A stretch of 64,000 nt of DNA, taken from the NCBI GenBank assembly GCA_046329195.1, contig JAXLVB010000001.1, forward strand, positions 2,480,001-2,544,000, read 5' to 3'. This DNA comes from JAXLVB01 sp046329195. GTDB lineage: Bacteria > Bacteroidota > Bacteroidia > Cytophagales > Spirosomataceae. The notes beneath the pieces are model-generated. The model worked only from the letters and a program-made list of their open reading frames with translations. It was not told the DNA's origin and ran no database searches. Shown here piece by piece: positions 1 through 8,628 of the stretch. Position 1 is the first letter of the stretch. Each line of letters opens with the position of its first letter. The translations under genes and the position numbers were made by a program.

Positions 1-426
1 AGTATTTAATGACGTAAACAGAGCAAAAAAGAAATCCTTTAGGAAAACTCCGCAACTCAGATAACATCCTGAAGCTGTTTTTAACTTTTAAGGTAACTAT
101 TTTAGCCTATTCCAAAAGTCAGAGACTTTATACCAGAGAATCCCTAACAAGAAGTTGGGACTCATGCGGTTTAGCGTCTCTGACGCTTTTCGCCAAGTAG
201 CCCAATAGTTATCTTTTAAGTTAAAAGCCAATTGGGCGGGATGCCGCCCAGCGGCATCCCGCTTTACCTTGTTTGGTGTCGGTTTGAAAAACTCGGTTGG
301 ACAAACTCGGTTGGACAAACTAACACCCCCAACTGGTGGTTTCGGTTGTTTCCAATCGAAACGGTACTTCTAAAAAAATGATAGTAAAAGCGCTCGCTGA
401 AAGGTTAAACAGATTCCTAATTTCCT
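1..426. other. Left-edge non-coding stretch with hairpin and short tandem repeat
   Basis: No convincing gene is seen here. Positions 236-262 form a perfect GC-rich hairpin (11-bp arms gcgggatgccg / cggcatcccgc, 5-nt loop). Positions 291-318 are two exact tandem copies of the 14-mer actcggttggacaa. A 73-codon open frame on the minus strand (97-318) runs through both the hairpin and the tandem repeat and has no recognised domain, so I do not call it a gene. The hairpin lies beyond the 3' end of the minus-strand LytTR gene and is not followed by a T-run, so it is more like a dispersed palindrome than an intrinsic terminator. Confidence 0.5.
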
Positions 427-1380
427 CTATGTCTTAAAATATTCCAATAGCCTTTTTTTTATTGCTCTGCTGAAAGGGATAACATGGCGCTCAATTTCTA
501 ACGTGTCAAATGCTACCTTATCCACTTTGGATAAGCAGACTATGTACGATTTATGCACTCGCAAAAATTGAGGATATTTTGCTAAGTTTTCTTCCATTGC
601 CTTGAGATTACTTAGCGTCAAAAACTTGTGATTGCTTGTAAACACCGACGAATAGTTCTCCTCTGCCTTAATGAACAAAATATCAGTAAGCTTTATTTTT
701 TCTATTTTCCCATTGGATTTGATGAAAATAGAGTCATCTAAATCATTTTTTAATTGCGGACTTACTTGATTTTTCAGGTAATTCAACTCATTGCTTAGAT
801 TCTCTTTGATAAGGGCATCGAATCTTTTCTGCGTTTCGTAGCGGTCAATAAACAAACGTATCACTGTTGCAATGGTCATATAATAACCAATATGGAAAGT
901 GGAAGTAGTGATACTTCTGAAAAAATTCCAGTACATGGCATAGGGTGTATAATGTAGAAATACTTGACTAATACACAATGAACGCAAATACGCCAAAACA
1001 ACCAATGTGGTTACACAAACGCTTAGAAAAAGCCATAGGCCTTTTCTTATCAAAATCGTTGGTACATACACGTAATAAGTAAGATAAAAAGTGAGGGCAG
1101 CAAAACTCGTGCAAATAAGCGCATTTGCAAAGGTGACTGGAGGTGGGTCAATGACCTTGTAATATTCCCACCAAAAAAAGAAAACAGACAATCCTATTAG
1201 GGCGTGCTGAAGATGATAGCGAAGTAGAAATTGCATGATGTTCCCCAAATTAAATACAAACACCTTCTTACGAATTTTGAGCCTATACCATTCGTCAATA
1301 AAAAAATACACTTGCTGTATTCTCGTTAGTTGGTAGCATTTAGAAGGATTTTCTAACTCCATATTTGCGAAGTAGCTCAC
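427..1380 (-). CDS. Membrane-bound LytTR-family transcriptional regulator (kinase-like N-terminus)
   Basis: The first ~180 residues contain about four hydrophobic segments (near 50-72, 85-105, 112-133, 155-175), as in the sensor part of LytS/YehU-type kinases. Residues ~196-209 (NELNYLKNQVSPQ) match the start of the His_kinase (PF06580) box, normally followed by HFLFN, but the phospho-acceptor His position is Gln209 and the rest of the kinase and any receiver domain are absent. A LytTR DNA-binding domain follows at once (residues ~217-317: IFIKSNGKIEKIKLTDILFI ... LRVHKSYIV). The protein should therefore bind DNA directly from the membrane, without phosphotransfer. GTG at 1380 is the longest start; ATG at 1362 (residue 7) is equally possible. 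It is divergent from the S41 peptidase gene, 63 bp away, its likeliest target. LytTR assignment is firm; regulatory target is inference. Confidence 0.85.
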   Translation of the reverse strand: MSYFANMELENPSKCYQLTRIQQVYFFIDEWYRLKIRKKVFVFNLGNIMQFLLRYHLQHALIGLSVFFFWWEYYKVIDPPPVTFANALICTSFAALTFYLTYYVYVPTILIRKGLWLFLSVCVTTLVVLAYLRSLCISQVFLHYTPYAMYWNFFRSITTSTFHIGYYMTIATVIRLFIDRYETQKRFDALIKENLSNELNYLKNQVSPQLKNDLDDSIFIKSNGKIEKIKLTDILFIKAEENYSSVFTSNHKFLTLSNLKAMEENLAKYPQFLRVHKSYIVCLSKVDKVAFDTLEIERHVIPFSRAIKKRLLEYFKT

Positions 1381-1443
1381 AAAATTCCAAGATATGGAGT
1401 GAGCTAATGATCTTTTTATCTTCTAAATTTAAAATAAAATCAC

Positions 1444-2694
1444 ATGAAAAAGTTATTGTACGTATTGATTTTTCTTTGCTCTACAACGCTTTCTTGTCAA
1501 TGCAACGCCCAGAGCGATAGAGTCAAAAATTGGCACCAAGATATTGATTTCTTATTAACAGAAATCAAAAAACAGCACTATGTCTATAAAAACAGCGCAT
1601 TGCCTCAGGCATTGACCCAGCAACTTGAAAACCTCAAACAACACACGGCAGAATATAGCGATGAGCGTATGCTAATAGAACTACAACGGGCAATGTATCA
1701 TTTGGGCGATGGGCATTCTTATGTGCTACCTTTCGGCGCAACTGTTGCTCCGATTCATTTTTTACCACTTCATTTTTATGAATTTTCAGATGGTATGTTT
1801 GTGATTGATGCCAATAATGAGTATCAACACTTAATAGGGTTAAAAGTAAAAAAGATTGGCAACACCACACCCCAAAAACTGATGCATGACATGGAGCATT
1901 TCATCAGCCAGGACAATACAATGGGTGCAAAATGGATTGGCCCTTTTTTCTTACGCTTTCGTGGGCTATTAGAAGCCTACAAGTTACCCAAAAACTCACC
2001 AGATATTGAATTACAATTTGAAAATAAAACAGGGAAGATGATCAACGAAAAGATAACCTTTGTACCTGTTCCAAGACAAAGAGGTATCCCCAAGTTAGTT
2101 GCACCTAAAACCAACGTGCCATTGTATTTATCGAATGTCCACACTAATTTTTGGCTGAAAGATATTCCTCAAAAAAAGACGTTGTATTGGCAATTCAATC
2201 AGGTGTTTGGCAGTGATAATGAATCTATCTACACCTTTAGTAAACGTTTTGACAGTCAACTAATTGCTCAAAAGCCCCGTTTGCTTATTGTAGATGTTAG
2301 GCACAACAATGGGGGTAATGGTGATTTAACTCCGCCACTGATTGCTATTTTGAAAAAGTATGAAAAAAGCCAACAAGGCAAAATTGTGGTCATAACAGGG
2401 CGCAATACATTTTCAGCGGCTCAAATTTTTATTACCAGAGTGGATAAAGAAACCAATGCTCTTTTTGTGGGCGAGCCGAGTAGTTCTTCCCCCAATTTTG
2501 TAGGCGAAGAGAATGGCGTCATATTGCCTTATAGCAATGCAATTGTCAGTATTTCTAATCGGTATCACGAAAACAATAAAGGGGATAGTCGCAAATGGAT
2601 TGAGCCTAATTTGCCTGTCTTTTTGTCGTCGAAAGATTATTTTGAGGGTAAAGACCCTGTATTAGAGGCTATTTTTAAAGAATATCAAAAATGA
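1444..2694 (+). CDS. S41 (C-terminal processing protease-like) family peptidase, exported
   Basis: 416 residues beginning with a signal peptide (MKKLLYVLIFLCSTTLSC..., cut probably near the Cys/Ala at 18-23). The C-terminal half carries the tail-specific protease fold: LLIVDVRHNNGG followed by ITGRNTFSAAQIF, where Ser324 is in the nucleophile position, then a GEPSSSSPN loop like the GEPTGG loop of S41 enzymes. I see no clear PDZ domain. Likely a periplasmic or outer-membrane-anchored peptidase of the Bacteroidota S41 group; substrate unknown. It stands alone, opposite to the LytTR regulator. Confidence 0.8.
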   Translation: MKKLLYVLIFLCSTTLSCQCNAQSDRVKNWHQDIDFLLTEIKKQHYVYKNSALPQALTQQLENLKQHTAEYSDERMLIELQRAMYHLGDGHSYVLPFGATVAPIHFLPLHFYEFSDGMFVIDANNEYQHLIGLKVKKIGNTTPQKLMHDMEHFISQDNTMGAKWIGPFFLRFRGLLEAYKLPKNSPDIELQFENKTGKMINEKITFVPVPRQRGIPKLVAPKTNVPLYLSNVHTNFWLKDIPQKKTLYWQFNQVFGSDNESIYTFSKRFDSQLIAQKPRLLIVDVRHNNGGNGDLTPPLIAILKKYEKSQQGKIVVITGRNTFSAAQIFITRVDKETNALFVGEPSSSSPNFVGEENGVILPYSNAIVSISNRYHENNKGDSRKWIEPNLPVFLSSKDYFEGKDPVLEAIFKEYQK

Positions 2695-2935
2695 AACTAA
2701 TCAGACGGTCAGGCAACACCAGTAAAAACACCGACGATACTTAGTAAATAGAACTTCTTCTTTCGATAAAATAACCACAGTGGATTCTATAAAATCTTGA
2801 AAAGATACAAGTTTTCAAAAAGTTTCTTATTTTTGGATGAATAGTCATTACCATACTGACTAGAGTGGCTATACGATTTCTCTAGGCTTTCTGTTGCCTT
2901 TGCATCAAAACTATTGACAACTTTATCTACTGCCC

Positions 2936-3565
2936 ATGAAAACACATTGGCTTGGCATGTTGCTCGTCTTTGTGAGCCTATCAGGCTTTTATTCTAAAAA
3001 GCCAATACGCCTTTTCGATGGCAAAACCTTCAAAGGCTGGGAAGGCGATACCCTGACGATGTGGCGAATCGAGAAGGGGGCATTGGTAGGCGGCAGTCTC
3101 GAACAAGAAGTGCCGCACAACGATTTTTTGTGTACGACCCGTAGCTATGCCAATTTTATATTGAAACTAAAAGTAAAACTCACAGGCACGAAGGGCTTTA
3201 TCAATTCAGGGATTCAGTTTCGTAGCCAGCGACTGAAAGACCCTGCCTACGAAATGATTGGTTATCAGGCTGATTATGGCGAGAAATATTGGGGTACCTT
3301 ATACGACGAGTCTCGCCGCAACAAGACCATTGCGGGTCTCAACCCTGACGAAACCCAACAGTTTATCAAACTCAACGACTGGAACGACTACGAACTACGA
3401 GCCGAAGGCCGCAGAATTAGAATATTTATCAATGGCCGACAAACAACCGATTACACGGAGGAGGATTTGTCCATTCCGCAATTGGGTTTGATTGGCTTTC
3501 AAATTCATAGTGGCGGGCCAGCACAAGTGGCTTTTAAAGACATTTTTATGGAAGAATTACCCTAA
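2936..3565 (+). CDS. DUF1080 (3-keto-disaccharide hydrolase-type) secreted protein
   Basis: 209 residues: short N-terminal signal segment (to about residue 20), then a single DUF1080 domain with the typical opening IRLFDGKTFKGWEG, a central GFINSGIQFRSQR strand pair and the closing GLIGFQIHSGGPAQVAFKDI. DUF1080 has a concanavalin-like jelly-roll fold; characterised members hydrolyse 3-keto-glycosides, and many are fused or adjacent to oxidoreductases. It is the first gene of a same-strand set with the cupredoxin-dehydrogenase (80 bp downstream) and the FG-GAP protein, all exported, which suggests extracytoplasmic sugar turnover. Domain call is strong; exact substrate is not visible. Confidence 0.85.
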   Translation: MKTHWLGMLLVFVSLSGFYSKKPIRLFDGKTFKGWEGDTLTMWRIEKGALVGGSLEQEVPHNDFLCTTRSYANFILKLKVKLTGTKGFINSGIQFRSQRLKDPAYEMIGYQADYGEKYWGTLYDESRRNKTIAGLNPDETQQFIKLNDWNDYELRAEGRRIRIFINGRQTTDYTEEDLSIPQLGLIGFQIHSGGPAQVAFKDIFMEELP

Positions 3566-3645
3566 TATCCCCCTCCCCAGAGATGGGATAGGGCTGAGGT
3601 CATCAAATTGCCATTTTACTCATCCTCTAACCTAAACCGTTGCCC

Positions 3646-6522
3646 ATGTTTCGTTTAGTCACCTTCTTACTGTTGGGAATCCTCATCATGCCCCAAGTGT
3701 ATGGTAGTGCCCTGATTCCTACCATAAAACCAAAGCAAGACACCACCAAAATTGACCAAGAGTTTGCCTTAGAGGCTACCATGCTGGGTTATTTTGCCAA
3801 AAACGGTACTCGGAACCCCACCCTAAAAGTGAAAAAGGGCAGTGTGGTACGTATTACCATTACCAATGGCGAACTCATGACGCACGATATCATGCTAGAA
3901 AAGTTAGGTATCAAAAGCAAAACCATTTTAGAGAAGGGTTCCAAGGCGAGCATCACCTTTGTGGCCGACAAAAGCGATACCTATTATTGTTCGGTGCCAG
4001 GGCATCGTGCCGCAGGCATGGTAGGCAAACTTACAGTAGTAGAAGGCGACATCGCCGAGGTGAAAGTGGTAGGCAAACTACCCATGAAGAATGGCAAACC
4101 GCTCAACCTCAACTTTGAAACAGGTACCTTAGACGACTGGAAAGCCACAGGCGATGCCTTTGTGAATCCATTAATCAATGCCGACCCTTCGCCCCTTCAC
4201 GACAAAGAAATGAGCATTGGCTTTGAAGGAAAAAACTTTCTCAGCAGTGGTGGCACCGTCAATTACAAACTAACCGGTACACTCACATCCGTGCCATTTA
4301 CCGTTACGCATCCTTTTGCGTCTTTTATGGTGTCGGGTGGGGCTTTGCAAGATACCCGTGTTGAGCTTGTGCTGGCCGATACCAAAAAAGTTATTTTCAA
4401 ATCAACAGGCCAAGGGCGTGCCACGCTTCAGCCTGTGGTGGTTAATCTAAAACCCTATCTGAACAAAAACATCTTTATCCGAATCATTGATAACGAAACA
4501 GGTATTTCGCAAATCCCTTATATTCAGAATGATCGGTTTGCCCATATCAATTTTGACAATTTCCTTTTTTACCCCACCCGACCTGAGTTTCCTAACGAAC
4601 TATTCCAGAAAGACATCATCGTCTTACCTCCCCTTGACCCTGTGCTCAATGCCGGCCTTTCGGGCATCGAAGCAGCCAAGGCCATGACTCCTCCTAAAGG
4701 CTTTAAAGTGACCTTAGCAGCTGCCGAACCAGCCATTATTCGCCCGATTAGCTTTACGATTGACTGGCGTGGCCGACTTTGGGTAGTGGAAGGACACACC
4801 TACCCTGTGCCCGCCCCCGAAGGACAAGGCCGTGATCGCATCTTGATTTTTGAAGACACCAACGGCGACGGCACCTTAGACAGTCGCAAGGTATTTAAAG
4901 AAGGCTTGAATCTTGTCAGTGGCATTGAAGTAGGAATGGGGGGTGTTTGGCTGGGAGCAGCACCCTATTTGTTGTTTATCCCTACTGATTTTACTACTGA
5001 CACACCCACTGGTGAGCCTCAAAAACTACTCGACGGCTGGGGTACACAAGACACGCACGAAACCCTCAACAGCCTTCGCTGGGGCCCTGACGGTTGGCTG
5101 TATGGTACGCACGGCGTGTTTACCCACTCCAAAGTAGGCAAACCCGGCACCCCCGACGACCAACGAACCAAGCTCAATGCAGGTGTGTGGCGCTACCACC
5201 CCACCAAACATCAGTTTGAGGTGTTTGCCGAAGGAACGAGCAACCCTTGGGGAATTGATTTCAACGACTATGGTCATCCGTTCATTACGGCTTGTGTGAT
5301 TCCACATTTGTACCATATCATTCAGGGAGGCCGATACTTCCGTCAGGCGGGTAAGCACTTCAACCCCTACATCTACGACGACATCAAAACCATAGCCGAC
5401 CATGTGCATTGGCTCGGCGACCGTGGCCCTCATGCAGGCAATTTTAGGTCGGCGGCGGTGGGTGGTGGTCATGCTCATGCAGGGGCCATGATTTATCTGG
5501 GCGGCAATACCTGGCCCAAAGAGTATCGTAACACGATTTTTATGAACAACATCAACGGCGCCAGACTCAACATGGACCAACTCACTCGCTCAGGCTCAGG
5601 GTATGTGGGCTCGCACAAGAAAGATTTCATGGCTATGAACGACAGTTGGTCGCAGTGGTTGAATTTTAAGTACGACCCCAGCGGCTCCGTGTTTGCTATT
5701 GACTGGTATGACAAAAACCAATGCCATAGCTCCAACCCCGACGTGCATGACAAAACGATGGGGCGCATTTTTAAGATTAGCCACGAAACCGACAAGTGGG
5801 TGCAAGTAGATTTGTCGAAGGCAACGGATATGGAATTGGTGAACTACCAACTCCACCCCAATGACTGGTACGTGCGCCAAGCTCGTACTATCTTGCAAGA
5901 ACGGGGCGGTAATAAGCAAGTACAAGATGCCTTGAAGGCGATTTTAGCCACTAATCCTGATGTTACTCGCAAACTACGAGCGTTGTGGACGCTGCACGTA
6001 ACCAACGGGTTGTCCGAAAAAGAATTGAATGAATTGTTGGCTAATCCCAACGAATATGTAAGAAGTTGGGCCATTCAGCTATTGGCCGAAAACAAAAGCA
6101 TTTCTACCGAAACCCTGAAACTCTTTGGCAATCTGGCTCAAAAAGATAATTCGGCACTCGTGCGGCTTTATTTAGCCTCGGCCATGCAACGTATTGACCC
6201 AAGCCAACGATGGGAAGTGCTGGAAGCCCTTACGCAAAAAGTAGAGGACAAAGCCGACCATAACCAACCGCTGATGCTCTGGTACGCCGCCGAACCGCTG
6301 GCCGAAATAGACACAAAGCGAGCCATCCAACTGGCCGAAAAAGCCAAAATGCCTAAGTTTTTGAACTACACCATTCAGCGGGTAGGTGCTATCAATTCGG
6401 AGGAAGCCAAAAAACAACTCAAAGAATTAGGCGAACGACTCAGCAAAACAGGCTCACACGAATACCACGAGGAGCAAATGCTGATTGATAAACTTACAGG
6501 CAAATCGCACTCAACTATGTGA
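3646..6522 (+). CDS. Cupredoxin-fused PVC-type dehydrogenase/beta-propeller protein with HEAT-like C-terminus
   Basis: About 958 residues from ATG 3646 (a TTG two codons upstream is the longest start). Order: signal peptide (to ~23); plastocyanin/azurin-like domain (~35-135) with blue-copper ligands visible as His in LMTHDIML and Cys-x4-His-x4-Met in YYCSVPGHRAAGM; a beta-rich segment (NFETGTLDDWKATGDAF, ~150-310); a six-bladed propeller of the Pirellula-type membrane-bound dehydrogenase family (FRVVEGHTYP-like region, GWGTQDTHETLNSLRWGPDG, ~350-730); and a helical HEAT-like tail (~740-955). No CxxCH haem motif is present, unlike many relatives, so electrons would leave through the copper domain. 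Six bp before the FG-GAP gene; probably one transcript with it. Substrate unknown. Confidence 0.8.
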   Translation: MFRLVTFLLLGILIMPQVYGSALIPTIKPKQDTTKIDQEFALEATMLGYFAKNGTRNPTLKVKKGSVVRITITNGELMTHDIMLEKLGIKSKTILEKGSKASITFVADKSDTYYCSVPGHRAAGMVGKLTVVEGDIAEVKVVGKLPMKNGKPLNLNFETGTLDDWKATGDAFVNPLINADPSPLHDKEMSIGFEGKNFLSSGGTVNYKLTGTLTSVPFTVTHPFASFMVSGGALQDTRVELVLADTKKVIFKSTGQGRATLQPVVVNLKPYLNKNIFIRIIDNETGISQIPYIQNDRFAHINFDNFLFYPTRPEFPNELFQKDIIVLPPLDPVLNAGLSGIEAAKAMTPPKGFKVTLAAAEPAIIRPISFTIDWRGRLWVVEGHTYPVPAPEGQGRDRILIFEDTNGDGTLDSRKVFKEGLNLVSGIEVGMGGVWLGAAPYLLFIPTDFTTDTPTGEPQKLLDGWGTQDTHETLNSLRWGPDGWLYGTHGVFTHSKVGKPGTPDDQRTKLNAGVWRYHPTKHQFEVFAEGTSNPWGIDFNDYGHPFITACVIPHLYHIIQGGRYFRQAGKHFNPYIYDDIKTIADHVHWLGDRGPHAGNFRSAAVGGGHAHAGAMIYLGGNTWPKEYRNTIFMNNINGARLNMDQLTRSGSGYVGSHKKDFMAMNDSWSQWLNFKYDPSGSVFAIDWYDKNQCHSSNPDVHDKTMGRIFKISHETDKWVQVDLSKATDMELVNYQLHPNDWYVRQARTILQERGGNKQVQDALKAILATNPDVTRKLRALWTLHVTNGLSEKELNELLANPNEYVRSWAIQLLAENKSISTETLKLFGNLAQKDNSALVRLYLASAMQRIDPSQRWEVLEALTQKVEDKADHNQPLMLWYAAEPLAEIDTKRAIQLAEKAKMPKFLNYTIQRVGAINSEEAKKQLKELGERLSKTGSHEYHEEQMLIDKLTGKSHSTM

Positions 6523-6528
6523 CAGACT

Positions 6529-7776
6529 ATGAAACCAACTCCATTTATTTTTCGCCTTTTTAGTCTAACGTTCGTGTTCATTTGGGGCTTGAGAGCCACC
6601 TCCTACGGCCAAACACCCCCCATTGACGTATCGAGTAGTTTCAAAAAAACAACCCTCACCCGAGAGTTCATTTCGGAAGGTGCTGCCGTGGCCGACTTGA
6701 ACAAAGACGGTAAGCTCGACATTGTGGCGGGCTATTATTGGTTTGAAGCCCCTAACTGGACCAAACATCAACTAGCCCCCGCCACTCCTAACACAGGGCT
6801 GGGAGAAGTCTTTGGATTTGGCATGTCAAAAGCCTTTAACCCTCGCAAAGAATACAGTAATTCGTTCTTGAACTTGGGGATGGATGTGAACCTCGACGGC
6901 TGGGACGATGTAGTCATCATTGATTTTCCGGGTAAACCTGCCTTTTGGTTCGAGAACCCCAAAAAGCAACAAGTAGAAGCCTGGGCCAAGCACATCATTG
7001 CCGACTCGGTGGGCATCTCCAACGAATCGCCGGGGTTCATTGACCTCGACGGCGACGGGCGACTCGATATTTTGTGTGGAGACAAGGCCAAAAAACAGAT
7101 TATTTGGCTACAAGCCCCACTCAAAAAAGGACAAACCGAATGGAAACGCTTTAACCTTACGCCAGAAAATGTGCTTGGTACCGAAATCTTCTCGCATGGC
7201 ATCGGCTGGGGCGACATTAACAAAGACGGCCTCAACGACATTGTGATTCGGGAAGGTTGGTTTGAAGGAACAAAAGACTTAAAGGCAGGAAATTGGAAAT
7301 TTCACCCCGCCAATTTGGGCGAACCTTGCTCGCACATGCAAGTGCTTGACGTCAACGGCGACGGCAAAAACGACGTAGTGAGTGCCTCGGCTCACGCCTT
7401 GGGCATTTGGTTTCACGAACAGGTAGAAGAGCAAGGAAAAATCAACTTCGTGACGCACGTCATGAGCAAAGCTACGGCCCAAACGCACTCCTCCATCATG
7501 GCCGATTTGAACGGCGACGGTCGTAAAGAGTACGTTACGGGCAAACGCTTTTTGGCGCACCACGGCCGTGACCCGGGCGATGCTGACGCCGCCTTGTTGT
7601 TATATTTTGAATTCACCCCCGGCCAACAACCCTATTGGAAGGAATACCTGATAGACAATGACTCAGGCGCTGGCCTCAACATCGTAGCCCAAGACATCAA
7701 CAAAGACAAAAAAATTGACATTGTCATCGCTAATAAAAACGGGGTGTTTTTGTTTGAGAATGGGGTGAAGAGGTAA
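6529..7776 (+). CDS. Secreted FG-GAP/VCBS repeat protein
   Basis: 415 residues with a signal peptide (cleavage near residue 28, SYGQ). It is made of repeated calcium-binding FG-GAP/VCBS blades, seen as recurring D-x-N/D-x-D-G-x-x-D motifs: DLNKDGKLDIVAGYY, DVNLDGWDDVVIID, DLDGDGRLDILCGD, DINKDGLNDIVIRE, DVNGDGKNDVVSAS, DLNGDGRKEYVTGK, DINKDKKIDIVIAN. That is seven blades, enough for a complete propeller. Starts 6 bp after the dehydrogenase stop. Members of this group commonly sit beside DUF1080/PVC-type dehydrogenase proteins; a structural or ligand-binding role is inferred. Confidence 0.85.
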   Translation: MKPTPFIFRLFSLTFVFIWGLRATSYGQTPPIDVSSSFKKTTLTREFISEGAAVADLNKDGKLDIVAGYYWFEAPNWTKHQLAPATPNTGLGEVFGFGMSKAFNPRKEYSNSFLNLGMDVNLDGWDDVVIIDFPGKPAFWFENPKKQQVEAWAKHIIADSVGISNESPGFIDLDGDGRLDILCGDKAKKQIIWLQAPLKKGQTEWKRFNLTPENVLGTEIFSHGIGWGDINKDGLNDIVIREGWFEGTKDLKAGNWKFHPANLGEPCSHMQVLDVNGDGKNDVVSASAHALGIWFHEQVEEQGKINFVTHVMSKATAQTHSSIMADLNGDGRKEYVTGKRFLAHHGRDPGDADAALLLYFEFTPGQQPYWKEYLIDNDSGAGLNIVAQDINKDKKIDIVIANKNGVFLFENGVKR

Positions 7777-7804
7777 TAATTTCGTTGCTGTAAATGATCT
7801 GTGC

Positions 7805-7870
7805 AAGGCAACCGCAAGGGTTGCCGCTACGAATAGGTCGGTTTGTAGTGGCAACCCTTGCGGTTGCCTT
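7805..7870. repeat. REPIN: two inverted REP hairpins with GTAG feet
   Basis: Two 26-bp copies in inverted orientation (7805-7830 and 7845-7870), identical at 25 of 26 positions, separated by 14 nt. Each copy is itself a hairpin (ggcaacc/ggttgcc arms, loop gcaag) and each ends in the tetranucleotide GTAG (seen as ctac at 7827-7830 and gtag at 7845-7848), the foot typical of REP elements mobilised by RAYT transposases. It lies 28 bp after the FG-GAP stop and could also act as a transcript end. Confidence 0.8.
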
Positions 7871-7996
7871 AGCCCTGAATTACCTGCCTGTTTGCACAAA
7901 TTATTCACAATAACAAAAAATAAAGGGCTTGCAACTTTAAGCGTTCTTTCGTCACTTAGCATAGTGAAACCACGACAAAATACAGAAATTGATTGA

Positions 7997-8131
7997 TCAA
8001 TAAAATCTGAACATTGGGCAGTGCAAGAGCTTGTAGATTTTAGAAAAATCATGAATGAGATAAAGGCGAAAAATGCAAAGCGTAAAGAAAAAGCGTTGCG
8101 ATTGAATAATAGCCAAACAAAGTCTTCCTAA
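7997..8131 (+). pseudogene. Possible gene fragment, unrecognised
   Basis: A 45-codon open stretch beginning after an in-frame stop at 7994 with no start codon until 8051; it reads ...EHWAVQELVDFRKIMNEIKA... and ends in a lysine-rich tail. Composition is protein-like but there is no intact gene and I do not recognise the family. It lies just before the first T repeat, at the left border of the accessory region, so a decayed mobile or accessory gene is plausible. Confidence 0.2.
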
Positions 8132-8155
8132 TAAATTACAAACTATCATTTGCTT

Positions 8156-8323
8156 TTGTTGATGTTTTAATGAAGCGACACCAACAATTCAGGCAACAGC
8201 TTGGGGATACATTTAGGTTTCTGTCAGTTATTAAACAAAGCATACTATTTTGATTTTCATGCTCTTTCATGCTTTTTGCTTTAATGGCTAACGTATAGGT
8301 TGTTGTCATTCCATGATGGGTGG
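8156..8323. repeat. Dispersed repeat T, copy 1
   Basis: Begins ttgttgatg and carries a shortened palindromic head ending caccaacaa, then the shared body (aggtttctgtcagttatta, ... ctttaatggct, ... gttgtcattcca, tgatgggtgg). The same order of blocks is found at 15070-15250 and, more diverged, at 16572-16733. The copy ends directly at the integrase remnant. Confidence 0.7.
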
Positions 8324-8328
8324 AAAAA

Positions 8329-8426
8329 ACTAAAACCACCGAAATTTATACCCATGCAACCACCAAAGGGTTTGATGGGGCAACCTATGCAAACTCAAAA
8401 GCCCCTTAGATAAGTTGAATATATGA
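8329..8426 (+). pseudogene. C-terminal remnant of a tyrosine recombinase (phage-type integrase)
   Basis: Positions 8329-8382 translate as TKTTEIYTHATTKGFDGA, the hallmark C-terminal stretch of tyrosine recombinases including the catalytic Tyr (TEIYTH). After a frame change, 8397-8426 reads KSPLDKLNI followed by a stop, which is the usual end of Bacteroidota XerC/integrase-like proteins. The N-terminal and central catalytic parts are missing, and the dispersed repeat T abuts the break. A decayed integrase at the left side of the 8-17 kb accessory region. Confidence 0.65.
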
Positions 8427-8513
8427 AGATGTTTATGTATTCTTGGAAAGCGATGCCTTGGGATCGTAATCATGCGAAAATGTATCGTACTAAAAAGGCA
8501 ACAACTACAGCAG

Positions 8514-8561
8514 AAATAAACGCAAGTTTTTAATAAATAAACGCAAAGGTTGCGTTTATTT
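8514..8561. repeat. Three copies of a 12-mer, two able to form a perfect hairpin
   Basis: aaataaacgcaa occurs at 8514-8525 and 8535-8546, and its exact reverse complement at 8550-8561. Copies two and three make a perfect 12-bp hairpin with loop agg; copy one could pair with copy three instead. A second, weaker hairpin (ggtggc/gccacc) follows at about 8570-8593. This lies in the leader/upstream region of the RloA-like gene. Confidence 0.6.
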
Positions 8562-8628
8562 GGATGTTGGTGGCAACCTTACCTAACGCCACCGAAAAGA
8601 CAGAAAATTATACAAAATATATAAATTA

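Noticed and set aside
97..318. 73-residue minus-strand protein
   Set aside because: The frame crosses a GC-rich hairpin and a 14-bp tandem duplication and shows no domain or start context.
5026..5580. 184-residue minus-strand frame inside the cupredoxin-dehydrogenase gene
   Set aside because: It is antisense to a clearly coding, conserved region and has no recognisable domain.
8423..8533. 36-residue plus-strand protein before RloAB
   Set aside because: It overlaps the integrase remnant's end and ends in the triplicated 12-mer; no support beyond an open frame.
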